Assembly (NCBI GenBank): GCA_020852965.1
Contig: JADYZV010000029.1
Span: forward strand, 1-64,000
Origin: Pirellulaceae bacterium
Lineage (GTDB): Bacteria; Planctomycetota; Planctomycetia; Pirellulales; Pirellulaceae
Length of the DNA stretch: 64,000 nucleotides
Direction of reading: 5' to 3'
Shown here: positions 1 to 8,074 of the stretch, piece by piece
Layout: every line of letters starts with the position of its first letter
Position numbering within the stretch: the first letter of the stretch is position 1
Made by a program: the position numbers and the translations under genes
Notes under the pieces: model-generated
What the model saw: only the letters and a program-made list of their open reading frames with translations
The model's database searches: none
Told to the model about the DNA's origin: nothing

Positions 1-43
1 AGAGTAAAAACGACGAAAAATATCGCTTTCCCACCTCACGTAA

Positions 44-781
44 TTGTTGTACCGCAAATCTTCGTCGTTGATTTGCCACCAAAACCCGCCTAGAATCCAG
101 CTCAACCCAATTTCCGGTCAGACACTAACTAGGCATGTTGTCGTTCTAAATCCCGCCGCGTCCGTGCGCGCAGAGCGACTGAAAATCGTCGAGGGCAAGA
201 CGCCGGAGATTACCATCGAACAAGCTCGTCTATTGCTTCGCAGCATTGACACGACCAATATTGTGGGCCTGCGAGATCGGGCAATTATCGGGATCCTGAT
301 CTACACGGCCGCTCGTGTGGGCGCGGTAGCCAAGCTCCGGCGCTGCGACGTTTACGATTTGGGCGACCAGAACTGCCTTCGATTCCACGAGAAGGGTGGC
401 AAGTCCCGAGAAATCCCCGTCCGACACGACCTCCGTCAGTTAATTCAGGAATACCTGGAAAGCGGTGGACTCGCTTACTCCGACAAAGCCAGTCCGCTCT
501 TCCGAACCACCATCCGCCGCACGAAACGCCTAACCCAGTCCAGCATGACCGCCGACGACATGGGACGAATGCTCAAGCGCCGACTTCGGACCGCTGGGCT
601 TCCCAGTCGACTCTCGCCGCACTCGTTTCGAGTTGCCACCATCACTGACTTGCTCAATCAAGGCGTCGCCTTGGAAGACGTCCAGAATCTTGCCGGCCAC
701 GCTGATCCCAGAACAACGAGACTGTACGATAGGCGTCAACGCAAAATCACTCGCAATATTGTCGAGCGGATTTCCATATAG
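44..781 (+). CDS. Tyrosine recombinase (phage-integrase family) catalytic domain, N-terminally truncated
   Basis: The protein is a site-specific DNA recombinase that would cut and rejoin DNA through a tyrosine-DNA intermediate. All catalytic residues of the family are visible: Arg91 (in TAARVGAV), Lys120 (GGKSREIP), His193-x-x-Arg196 (HSFR), His219 (GHAD) and nucleophile Tyr228 (RLYDRR). The segment NPAASVR near residue 36 normally marks the junction between the core-binding domain and the catalytic domain. Before it lie only about 35 residues that do not resemble a core-binding SAM-like domain, and the only start in this frame is a TTG. The gene is therefore either a decayed 5'-truncated copy or is frameshifted with its first half left of the window. 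It lies at the edge of the accessory region, where an integrase would be expected, but I see no att site. The catalytic domain is certain; functionality is doubtful. Confidence 0.75.
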   Translation: MLYRKSSSLICHQNPPRIQLNPISGQTLTRHVVVLNPAASVRAERLKIVEGKTPEITIEQARLLLRSIDTTNIVGLRDRAIIGILIYTAARVGAVAKLRRCDVYDLGDQNCLRFHEKGGKSREIPVRHDLRQLIQEYLESGGLAYSDKASPLFRTTIRRTKRLTQSSMTADDMGRMLKRRLRTAGLPSRLSPHSFRVATITDLLNQGVALEDVQNLAGHADPRTTRLYDRRQRKITRNIVERISI

Positions 782-824
782 CGAATTCCTTCAGCCAATA
801 AAATTCTTGATACAACTAATTCCT

Positions 825-1217
825 ATGTCGCAAAACACGATCCAACTTCGAGCGCTCCGTGAGCGAGTCTCCCAAATTCAGGATGAACTACATATCGTCC
901 GCGAGATGCTGGCGTGTGTGCTCGGTACATACAATTTCTCTACAATTGACCGCCCCGCCGCAAGACTGCACCAAAGTGGCGAAGTTCTGATTGCACTTGA
1001 GGAAGCAATTTCCATCGTTTGGAGCAAGTCAGCAGCAAAGACTGCAGAAAGCAGAAAGAATCATGCTAGTATTCTTGATAGTTGGGCAATGGAAGGCCTC
1101 GTTGGCGTGATTCTTGAGACCTCGGTGATCAATGGCACTCGTTTTACCTCACGTGAGGCTGCGCACCGATTCAAAGAAAAAACTGCAGCATACAAACCAC
1201 AGATTGTTGCCAAGTAG
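825..1217 (+). CDS. Hypothetical protein, 130 aa
   Basis: I do not recognise this protein. The start chosen is the ATG at 825; the frame is open further upstream but that part overlaps the recombinase gene in another frame and looks non-coding. The N-terminal half (residues 1-45) is predicted by eye to be helical and heptad-like (LRALRERVSQIQDELHIVRE), so a coiled coil is plausible. There is no signal peptide or membrane segment. It ends in a TAG at 1215-1217, and the next gene begins 18 bases later in the same reading frame. The two probably form a small operon of accessory genes downstream of the recombinase. No function is proposed. Confidence 0.5.
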   Translation: MSQNTIQLRALRERVSQIQDELHIVREMLACVLGTYNFSTIDRPAARLHQSGEVLIALEEAISIVWSKSAAKTAESRKNHASILDSWAMEGLVGVILETSVINGTRFTSREAAHRFKEKTAAYKPQIVAK

Positions 1218-1235
1218 CAGAATGGACTACTGAAC

Positions 1236-1751
1236 TTGATTGTCCGACTTTCGCAGAAACTGAGCGCGAAGATCAATGCTGGCAAGCTCGATAGCATGCC
1301 ACTTGACACAAATCCGTACGCCGATTGGTCGTGCCATCTATTTAATGTGAGTCGAGTCCAGTACATCATCCTCAGTAATACCGCATCCCTGTATTCATGC
1401 GTGATGCTCGGAAGAGGAATTGCGAATGAAAGTAGCTTCATCCAACGTGCCAGAGATACGATTCGTGAGTTCCTAATTGACGATGGACAGCAATTCGTCT
1501 ACGAGCGTTTTATCGCGCCAAGCATTGCTGCCGGGGAATTCGCCAAAGCTCACAATCGCGGTGTGACTGGTTCGATGAACGAATTGATCGGCACGGCCGA
1601 ATACCTATTGGCAGATCACGGTCATTCTCCACACTCCGTTGGGTTTGAACTCAACGATATTCTCCTTAGTTACATCGGCACAAAAGAGACCGGTGACTAT
1701 GACCGGCCAAACAACGCTTTTCGCAACCTTGCTGCTAAAATGAGCCACTAG
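1236..1751 (+). CDS. DUF6933-like protein, 171 aa
   Basis: The protein begins MIVRLSQKLSAKI, continues with NPYADWSCHLF, RVQYIILSN and a GVTGSMNEL motif near residue 112. This layout (short basic N-terminal strand, DW-x-HLF, an ILxxN strand, then a GSMN helix) is what I recall for the DUF6933 family, whose function is unknown and which often sits among mobile or stress genes. The start is a TTG at 1236; it is preferred because the family N-terminus starts at exactly this point and no ATG lies in frame before an internal Met at residue 21. The gene follows the preceding hypothetical by 18 bases in the same frame. The Pfam number is given from memory; the match of the N-terminal pattern is the main support. 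Confidence 0.6.
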   Translation: MIVRLSQKLSAKINAGKLDSMPLDTNPYADWSCHLFNVSRVQYIILSNTASLYSCVMLGRGIANESSFIQRARDTIREFLIDDGQQFVYERFIAPSIAAGEFAKAHNRGVTGSMNELIGTAEYLLADHGHSPHSVGFELNDILLSYIGTKETGDYDRPNNAFRNLAAKMSH

Positions 1752-1864
1752 ATGTCAAATCGGAATCTCCCGACTGACTCGCAAGTTTTAAGATACCAAG
1801 CTGTTGCACTGCCCATCATGCACATGGCGCCAAGTTCGTAGCATCGAAGTCGGAGGAAATGCCA

Positions 1865-3127
1865 ATGTCTACCGCAACCGTAATGGAACGGACTTTCACG
1901 CGACAGGAATTCTACGACCTTGTTTGGTCTGCGCCGGCGACTCAACTAGCAAAGGAACTGGGGTGCTCGGATGTGATGATCGGTAAAGTCTGCAAGGCGT
2001 TTGACGTTCCGAAGCCCTATTCAGGCTATTGGGCGAAGCTGGCCCATGGCAAGAACCCTGAGAAGACTAAGCTTCCCGACAACGAAGATCCAGGAGTTCA
2101 GTCCCTGACGTTTATGAAGCACCCAGACTACGATGCTTCGGTCAACGAGCTGCCGCGCGAACTGCAGTACGAAGAAGAGATTCTTGAAATCCTTGACCGA
2201 GCCAAATCGCTCGAAGAGCTCTCAGTGCCCAAGACTCTTCGAAATCCACATCGGCTGGTCGCTCAGAAAAAGGAAGTACTCGAGTACATAGCGGCGCGAG
2301 AAAGCATCCCTCCATACAAGAGAGATTACTCGAGTTATAAGACTCCGCCAGCAACTATCGACATCGATGTGACCAAGAACCAGACTTGCCGTGCCCTGAG
2401 GATCATGGATGCATTTATCAAACGCATTGAGAAACTGGGCGGACGCGTTGAGATTCGCGCTGCCCGATGGAATGAACGGCTTACCAGCACGTTTGTGGTC
2501 GTAGCCGATGAAGATGTTACGCAAATCCGTCTCCGCGAGAAACACAATCAGATTCGAGTCAAAACTGACAAATCTGGCTTTAGCTGGCGGGACAGCCGAA
2601 CTGAGCTCATCCCGAGCGGGGAGTTACTCTTCGATGAGGGCCCATCAAGTTACGGCAGTCCACTGCTCAAGGACACGAAGAAGAGCAAGATTGAAGATGG
2701 ACTAGGAAATCTGGTGATTACTCTGATCAAAAAGGCTGGAGAGATGCGGCTCAAACGTCGCGTCCGCGAGGAGTTGGAACGGCGGCAGGTCGAGGAGGCC
2801 AGAAGGCAACAAGCGCGTGAGGAAGATGTCCGCCGAAGAAGGGAAGAACTGAGAAAGCTACAAGAGGCTGAACAAGAACGAGTCAACGATCTTCTTCACT
2901 ACACAACATCTTGGAAACGTAGTCGCGAGGTGCGGGACTACCTCGACGCACTCTGTCATTCCCTTGTCGGTCCCGGCTGCCCGGTTCCTATCGACGGCAA
3001 ATTGGCCGAATACCTAAAATGGGGCTTTCAGCAAGCAGACCGAATGGATCCGCTCAAGGACAGCCCTCACTCTGTACTTGATGATGAGATTGAAGACTCA
3101 GTCAGTCGCCCCAATCACCCGAGATAA
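1865..3127 (+). CDS. Conserved hypothetical protein with HTH-like N-terminus and charged coiled coil, 420 aa
   Basis: Residues 5-60 (FTRQEFYDLVWSAP, then LAKELGCSDVMIGKVCK) resemble a helix-turn-helix followed by the phrase VPKPYSGYWAKLAHGK. I recognise this opening as a recurring but unnamed bacterial family. Residues of about 290-345 are extremely rich in Arg, Glu and Gln (LKRRVREELERRQVEE and onward) and should form a long coiled coil. The C-terminal 70 residues are compact and contain a conserved-looking GCPVPIDGKLAEYLKWG segment. The start at 1865 is preferred over the ATG at 1859 because GGAGG at 1852-1856 sits eight bases upstream of 1865 and only two from 1859. The function is unknown; DNA binding is only an inference from the N-terminus. 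Confidence 0.7.
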   Translation: MSTATVMERTFTRQEFYDLVWSAPATQLAKELGCSDVMIGKVCKAFDVPKPYSGYWAKLAHGKNPEKTKLPDNEDPGVQSLTFMKHPDYDASVNELPRELQYEEEILEILDRAKSLEELSVPKTLRNPHRLVAQKKEVLEYIAARESIPPYKRDYSSYKTPPATIDIDVTKNQTCRALRIMDAFIKRIEKLGGRVEIRAARWNERLTSTFVVVADEDVTQIRLREKHNQIRVKTDKSGFSWRDSRTELIPSGELLFDEGPSSYGSPLLKDTKKSKIEDGLGNLVITLIKKAGEMRLKRRVREELERRQVEEARRQQAREEDVRRRREELRKLQEAEQERVNDLLHYTTSWKRSREVRDYLDALCHSLVGPGCPVPIDGKLAEYLKWGFQQADRMDPLKDSPHSVLDDEIEDSVSRPNHPR

Positions 3128-3205
3128 TTCAGCAGCCTACGCAAAATCACATAATACACTCGCTGCTCTCAATTAAAGAACAACCTACAAGAGCCAAGAA
3201 TTGCA

Positions 3206-3706
3206 ATGGACGCACAACAGAGACGGGCACTAAGAGTTCTGCGAATTGTTCACGAGCTTCACAAACAAGGTTACCAGTTGTTGCGTATTGCCCCTGGAAT
3301 GTCTGCGTCGGGCTGCCACTGGCGGTGCGCAATTACACCTAGATCCAATATACTTGAGTCCCATGGGGCAAAGCTCGCTGACGAAGATGAGCTAGTCGCC
3401 CGATATACGAGCGGTCAGGACAACGAGTACTTTGGCTGGGCAGATGCGAAGCATGATGATGTGAAGGAACTTGCGGAGAAATTTACTCGCCGATTTCCCG
3501 AGATCATGAGAGCTGCACGAGGCGACGATTGGAACTATGCGGGTTGGTATGTGAAGATGCTCGGCTACGCTGAGCGTGGAATGTTTCCGATTGCATACGC
3601 CGACTGGTACGAAGAACCGGATCCGCAATTTCTTGCGCTCTCCGGCTTCGAAAGTGATTTACCCATGCCGCCGCCAGGTGACGTCCAAGGACGCCGAGAA
3701 GCGTGA
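3206..3706 (+). CDS. Conserved hypothetical protein, 166 aa
   Basis: The protein opens with RRALRVLRIVHELHKQGYQLLRIAPGMS and contains HWRCAITPRSNI near residue 50 and a WNYAGWYVKML segment near residue 110. I recall proteins with this pattern as recurrent hypotheticals in bacterial accessory regions, but no family name or function. There is no signal peptide and no membrane helix; the protein should be cytosolic. It begins at an ATG 78 bases after the previous gene and converges on the phosphatase gene on the opposite strand, from which it is separated by only 14 bases. No catalytic motif was seen. Confidence 0.6.
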   Translation: MDAQQRRALRVLRIVHELHKQGYQLLRIAPGMSASGCHWRCAITPRSNILESHGAKLADEDELVARYTSGQDNEYFGWADAKHDDVKELAEKFTRRFPEIMRAARGDDWNYAGWYVKMLGYAERGMFPIAYADWYEEPDPQFLALSGFESDLPMPPPGDVQGRREA

Positions 3707-3720
3707 CCCGCCGATCACTA

Positions 3721-4260
3721 CTAGGACGCGTACTTGTTCCACTCCCGTACAAATTGCCACTGAATGTCAGTCTCCGGTGACCTGCGGAAACCGCGTTCTC
3801 GGTCGTGCTGGCGAAGCTGCTGCAATACTTCGAAGACGTTTTCGGTGGTGGCAAGTCCCTTTCGCAATAACCAGCAAGCAACGACGGTGCCGGTTCGCCT
3901 AACACCACCCCAACAGTGAACATACACAGCCTTACCATTCTCGTGGTAGCTATCGATGGCGTCCAGGATTTCGCTCATCTCCGATTGCGTAGGGACGTCG
4001 CAGTCAACGATCGGGAAGCGAACGCATTTTGCCTCAGGATTCTGGGTGAGCACTTCCGCTTCGTATGGAGTGAATTGCTTGCCTTCGTGATTGGTCTCGT
4101 CGGCTTCCATCAGGCTAAGGAAAACTTGAACACCACCGTCGAGCAGTTGCTCGATCTTCTGTTGGTGAGCATCCGCTTCGGCAGCACCAGGATACGCACC
4201 GGCAAGCAGCTTTTTAGGAACAACCCAGCAACTTGAGTTCGTCGGCGGTGAATTCGTCAT
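3721..4260 (-). CDS. Dual-specificity/tyrosine-type protein phosphatase, 179 aa
   Basis: The protein is a cysteine-dependent phosphatase. The P-loop signature HCWGGVRRTG lies at residues 115-124 with nucleophile Cys116 and phosphate-binding Arg122; the candidate general acid is Asp86 or Asp88 in the loop FPIVDCDVPT. An aspartate loop, a short alpha/beta core and about 180 residues fit the compact bacterial DSP-like class. The start at 4260 is chosen because GGAG lies six bases upstream on the minus strand; an in-frame ATG 33 bases further out has no such site. The gene precedes no obvious kinase; the neighbouring VWA gene on the same strand lies 79 bases upstream and may share transcription. 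The substrate is unknown and could be a phosphoprotein or a small phosphorylated metabolite. Confidence 0.85.
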   Translation of the reverse strand: MTNSPPTNSSCWVVPKKLLAGAYPGAAEADAHQQKIEQLLDGGVQVFLSLMEADETNHEGKQFTPYEAEVLTQNPEAKCVRFPIVDCDVPTQSEMSEILDAIDSYHENGKAVYVHCWGGVRRTGTVVACWLLRKGLATTENVFEVLQQLRQHDRERGFRRSPETDIQWQFVREWNKYAS

Positions 4261-4339
4261 TAGCACTCCGGTAGCAATAAATGCGGAGGGCAAAAAAGCC
4301 CGTTTGCTGTAGCCACGAATTTAGTCCAAGAGACGACTG

Positions 4340-4972
4340 TTAGCTCATATCCTGACGCTCCTCGAGCGTAAATGCGTTTACTACAGTTTCGCCTTCCCGG
4401 CGCTGTTTGCGCATTCGACCGACCTTAGCCGCGGTGGCACCGTAGGCGGCGGCCACTTTATGCTTTGCGAAGTTAGCTGCGCCGGTAGTGTCGATTCCCA
4501 TGGCGTTGGCTTCGGCGAAGGCGTCCTGATCGGCCCCGAGGAAAGTAAACTGCCAGCCATACTTTTCCTGCTGGTGCTCGATCATTTCCTTGATGCGGGA
4601 TTTTGAAAACTCTTTGCTTGAGTTTTCAAGTCCGTCCGTCATAACCACGAAAACAACCAAGCCCGGACGATCGGCCTCGGCCAGCTTGGCTATTCTTTCA
4701 CCAGTTTCGTTAATGGCCCGACCGACAGCGTCCAGTAGGGCCGTAGCACCCCGAGGGACAAGGCTGTACTTGGGCACTTCGTTGATCGGAACTCCGATGT
4801 GAAGAAACTCGTACTCCGTGTCGAATTGCACAAGATTTAGCAACGCGACGCCGGCTTCTTTCGCCTGGGTTTCGATGAACGCGTTAACCCCGCCTTCGGC
4901 ATCCGAGCGAATATCTTGCATCGAACCACTTCGATCGACGACCAGGGTAATATCGGTTAGATCAGGTTTCAT
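4340..4972 (-). CDS. VWA-domain protein (MIDAS-type), 210 aa
   Basis: A von Willebrand factor A domain spans nearly the whole protein. The metal-ion-dependent adhesion site is intact: Asp13-x-Ser15-Gly-Ser17 (DRSGSM), a Thr in RGATALLDAV near residue 85 and the Asp of VMTDGLEN near residue 117. No signal peptide or membrane helix is present, so it is a cytosolic VWA protein that probably binds a partner through Mg2+. The start at 4972 is chosen because GAGGA lies about seven bases upstream on the minus strand; an in-frame extension of 18 residues upstream looks non-coding. Proteins of this shape often accompany phosphatases or kinases in tellurite/TerY-like or phage-related clusters; here it is followed by a DSP-type phosphatase and is divergent from a PPP-type phosphatase. 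Confidence 0.85.
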   Translation of the reverse strand: MKPDLTDITLVVDRSGSMQDIRSDAEGGVNAFIETQAKEAGVALLNLVQFDTEYEFLHIGVPINEVPKYSLVPRGATALLDAVGRAINETGERIAKLAEADRPGLVVFVVMTDGLENSSKEFSKSRIKEMIEHQQEKYGWQFTFLGADQDAFAEANAMGIDTTGAANFAKHKVAAAYGATAAKVGRMRKQRREGETVVNAFTLEERQDMS

Positions 4973-5254
4973 AGGTTTGTCCTCAATATTGGAGGGAGGA
5001 GATAAACAGCTCTTCAAATTGACCAATTCGTCGACCGTTGCCCGTCGGTGTTCGCCAAGTGCTTATTATTGACGATGCTTCTGACACCTTTGGTCACGTA
5101 CTTACAAATGTTGCAAGTTTTTCGGGAACTGCCTTTTCATGATTCTGTCCGACCAAAACGCCGGGAATCCCCTTCGCCAGCGGCCAGGTACAGGCGAGAA
5201 TACGCATCACAAAGCAACTGGGAACGGAGCGAAACCACCGAAAGGAAATGAAAC

Positions 5255-6205
5255 TTGAGCACGCCAGCGGGATACGACTTGATCGGAGACATACACGGGC
5301 ATGCAGATGAACTGCGGGCGCTGCTAAGTGCGTTGGGTTACGAAGAGGCCGACGGAGTTTACGAGCACAGCGAGCGCCAAGTCGTTTTCCTTGGTGACTT
5401 TATTGATCGCGGGCCGAAGATTCCAGAGGTTCTGGCCATAGCTCGGTCGATGGTGGGCTCGGGCAAAGCGATTGCTGTGATGGGGAATCACGAGTTCAAC
5501 GCACTTGCTTTTCATACTGAGAATCCGCAAGCTCCCGGTGTTAGCCTTCGCCCTCGAATCAACAAAAATATTCGGCAACATGCAGCAACGATCAGCCAAT
5601 TGAATGATTCGGAGCTGAGCGACGCGCTGAAGTGGTTTCGCACTCTGCCGATGTGGGCCGAAATCCAAGGTCCCAGCGGCTCAATATGTCGTGCCGTTCA
5701 CGCGTGTTGGGACGAATCACAGATGGAATGCATCTCTAATGCCAAGCAGCAATACGGTGGCTTAAATTCTGACTTTCTAGCCGACGCAACGAACAAGGGA
5801 TCCAAACTTTTCCAAGCTGTCGAAATCGTGCTCAAGGGAAAAGAGATTAGTCTGCCTGAAGGATACCACTATTACGACAAGGAGGGGCACAAACGCACCG
5901 AGATACGCGCCCGTTGGTTTGAACGGCCTAGCTCTGGGACTCAATACCAGGATTATGTGCTGCAAGCCGATCCCATCGAATGTGCCATCGAGATGGACGA
6001 ATCCGCGTTGACGAGTATCGAACCTTATTCACCTGAGGCACCGCCAGTACTTGTCGGGCACTACTGGCTCAACGCCGACCGGCCCGAACGCCTTGCACCT
6101 AACGTGGCCTGCATCGATTACAGTGTCGCAAAAGGCGGTTACCTTTGCGCCTACCGCTGGGATGGTGAGAACGAACTGCAGGATGAAAAGTTCGTGTGGT
6201 TCTAG
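5255..6205 (+). CDS. PPP-type metallophosphoesterase, 316 aa
   Basis: The protein carries the classical two-metal phosphoesterase motifs: GDIHGH at residues 11-16, GDFIDRGP at 47-54 and GNHE at 77-80, plus a later VGHYW histidine motif near residue 268. This is the arrangement of bacterial PPP-family (ser/thr phosphatase 1/2A-like or Ap4A-hydrolase-like) enzymes, which hydrolyse phosphoesters with Mn2+/Fe2+. The start is a TTG, chosen because AAAGGA lies eight bases upstream and the first motif needs only about ten residues before it. It is divergent from the VWA/phosphatase pair across a 280-base gap and is followed 43 bases later by another phosphoesterase gene. The substrate cannot be told from sequence. 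Confidence 0.88.
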   Translation: MSTPAGYDLIGDIHGHADELRALLSALGYEEADGVYEHSERQVVFLGDFIDRGPKIPEVLAIARSMVGSGKAIAVMGNHEFNALAFHTENPQAPGVSLRPRINKNIRQHAATISQLNDSELSDALKWFRTLPMWAEIQGPSGSICRAVHACWDESQMECISNAKQQYGGLNSDFLADATNKGSKLFQAVEIVLKGKEISLPEGYHYYDKEGHKRTEIRARWFERPSSGTQYQDYVLQADPIECAIEMDESALTSIEPYSPEAPPVLVGHYWLNADRPERLAPNVACIDYSVAKGGYLCAYRWDGENELQDEKFVWF

Positions 6206-6248
6206 CTTACAAATATGGCGATTTTTTGATTTGGAGCACTCAAATACG

Positions 6249-7046
6249 ATGAGAATTGCTACATGGAATGCGGAACGTCCCAACGGCCGTGAGAAGCAAA
6301 GAGTTAATTCGCATATTGAACGCATGAAGGAAGTAAATGCAGACATTTGGATTTTGACTGAAACAAACGCCGATGTTTCGCCTGGTAACGACTTCAAATC
6401 GGTTGAAACCAATTGCATTCAAGGTGAGATTGAATACGCAGTTGGAGAAAACCGGACCACAATCTGGTCACGCTTACCAATCATCAAGCCTGTCCCGACC
6501 CATGATCCTGAAACAACTGCGTGCGCGGCAGTTGAAACACCTTTTGGTCCCACGCTTTTCTATGGCACAATCATTCCCTACCATGCAGCCGGTGGACACT
6601 GGCCGTATCGATTTGGCGGTGAGACGATCACAGGCAAAAAACAATGGCAACTGCATTACGACGCGATCGACTATCACGGGAAGGAGATCACACGACTAAA
6701 AAAAGCTTACCCAAAGCACCATTTCTGCTTCGGAGGAGACCTAAACCAAAGTCGAGACGGAAGACGCTGGGCAGGGAACCGCCAGTGGTATGGAACAAAA
6801 CTAGGCCGTGAAAAGCTGTCCACAATGTTTGTCGCTAACAATATGCGCTGCGTAACGCAGAATGACTTCTTTGCGACAGGACAGTTAACAACGCGAAGCA
6901 TGATCGATCATCTCTGTTTAGATCATGAACTTGCCTCCTGTCTTTCATGCGTTGAGCCCTGGGAAGCCGGGATTCTTGATTCCGGAAAAAGACTTACCGA
7001 CCATAGCGGCATATGGATAGATTTGTTCGCGACTAGCTCCAGCTAA
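6249..7046 (+). CDS. Endonuclease/exonuclease/phosphatase (EEP) family protein, 265 aa
   Basis: The fold is that of the DNase I/AP-endonuclease/inositol-phosphatase superfamily. Asn7 in TWNAER, Glu38 in LTETNAD, the GGDLNQ motif near residue 164 and the DHSG motif near residue 251 are the expected metal-binding and catalytic positions. It therefore hydrolyses a phosphodiester or phosphomonoester, in the cytosol because no signal peptide is visible. The start is the ATG at 6249; the frame is open upstream but overlaps the preceding phosphoesterase in a different frame. It is probably cotranscribed with that gene. Whether it attacks nucleic acid or a small molecule cannot be decided. Confidence 0.83.
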   Translation: MRIATWNAERPNGREKQRVNSHIERMKEVNADIWILTETNADVSPGNDFKSVETNCIQGEIEYAVGENRTTIWSRLPIIKPVPTHDPETTACAAVETPFGPTLFYGTIIPYHAAGGHWPYRFGGETITGKKQWQLHYDAIDYHGKEITRLKKAYPKHHFCFGGDLNQSRDGRRWAGNRQWYGTKLGREKLSTMFVANNMRCVTQNDFFATGQLTTRSMIDHLCLDHELASCLSCVEPWEAGILDSGKRLTDHSGIWIDLFATSSS

Positions 7047-7186
7047 TCTACTTGGGGAGCATTCATCCTCCGACTAGTCTCACCAATCAGCACAGTTTCT
7101 CAGGTTCATCTTGTGGATTCATGGGTTCTCGCCTGCCGTTTCAATGAAAGTCGAGGTAGAAAGAATTAAGATGGTGTTATTCCCGT

Positions 7187-7963
7187 ATGCACCAACCACT
7201 GAGCGATGCAACCATGTCTGGCACGTCTGCTGATTCCGCCTCACTGTTATCCGTCCGCGACCTGCGCCGTCGTTGGAAACCTACCAAGGAACGGCTAGTT
7301 AAGGCTACTCGCAACGGTGAGAGTCATCCGCTGCCGATTCGCTTGCACCGAGCGTTTAGTTGGCTGGCGGCGGTTGAAACACTTGCTGATTCGGAACAGC
7401 TGGATCAGAGGCTGATTTTTCGATGGATCGCACTCAACTCACTTTATGGTCGTTGGGATGGGAAAATTGACGAACCAACGCGTGACGCCGAGTCGTTGAG
7501 ACGATTCTTGTCCACAATCATTCGCCTCGATCATGACGGCCTGCTGGCCGCTTCGCTTCAAACGCATAAACCACTCGCGATGTCGATCTTGGAAGATGAG
7601 TACGTCAATGATTACTTCTGGCGGATGGTTCGCGAAGATCGCCAGTTTCGTCCTGGACGTACGCGACGGCTGGCGGAGGAGTGGTACAGAGAAGCGAATT
7701 GGACAAAGTTGCTGGATGAACTGCTAGATCGAGTCTACCTGGTCCGATGCCAACTGATTCATGGAGCCGCGACTTATGACAGCAAGATGAACCGGGAAAC
7801 CGTTCGACGTTGTGGGCTGATGCTCCGAATTGTCATGCAATCGATACTCATCGTCATGATCGACCAAGGGCTAACGACAGACTGGGGCGAGCTCTGTTAC
7901 CCCCCGATATCACAGTCGAACTCACCGGCCTTTCCGTCTGCGAGACCGTCCAGACCAAAATAA
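7187..7963 (+). CDS. HEPN-like protein with Rx4H motif, 258 aa
   Basis: A helical protein whose distal part contains the segment LVRCQLIHGAATYDSK, with Arg187 and His192 spaced as Rx4H, the hallmark of HEPN-type ribonuclease domains. The preceding region (FRWIALNSLYGRW near residue 85) matches the helical bundle seen in Apea-like/abortive-infection HEPN proteins, where RFxALNxLY-type text is common. HEPN proteins commonly act as RNases in toxin-antitoxin or antiviral systems. Here no nucleotidyltransferase or other obvious antitoxin lies beside it; it sits just before the AddAB-like pair, 112 bases upstream. ATG 7187 is taken as start, but ATG 7214 is also possible since neither has a clear ribosome-binding site. 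The HEPN call rests on the motif and fold impression only. Confidence 0.6.
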   Translation: MHQPLSDATMSGTSADSASLLSVRDLRRRWKPTKERLVKATRNGESHPLPIRLHRAFSWLAAVETLADSEQLDQRLIFRWIALNSLYGRWDGKIDEPTRDAESLRRFLSTIIRLDHDGLLAASLQTHKPLAMSILEDEYVNDYFWRMVREDRQFRPGRTRRLAEEWYREANWTKLLDELLDRVYLVRCQLIHGAATYDSKMNRETVRRCGLMLRIVMQSILIVMIDQGLTTDWGELCYPPISQSNSPAFPSARPSRPK

Positions 7964-8074
7964 CATGAGCTGTGACCAAAGGTGTCACGGGACCGGGTAT
8001 TCTCAAAGATTAGCAGTCAGCATCGGCTGCCTTTGCGGAATGAACTGTAATGAACTCGATCGGGACGATCCATC

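Noticed and set aside
825-1751. One gene of about 308 codons with an in-frame TAG at 1215 (possible recoding)
   Set aside because: The second part starts exactly where the DUF6933-like family N-terminus is expected (MIVRLSQKL), so two separate genes are the simpler reading.
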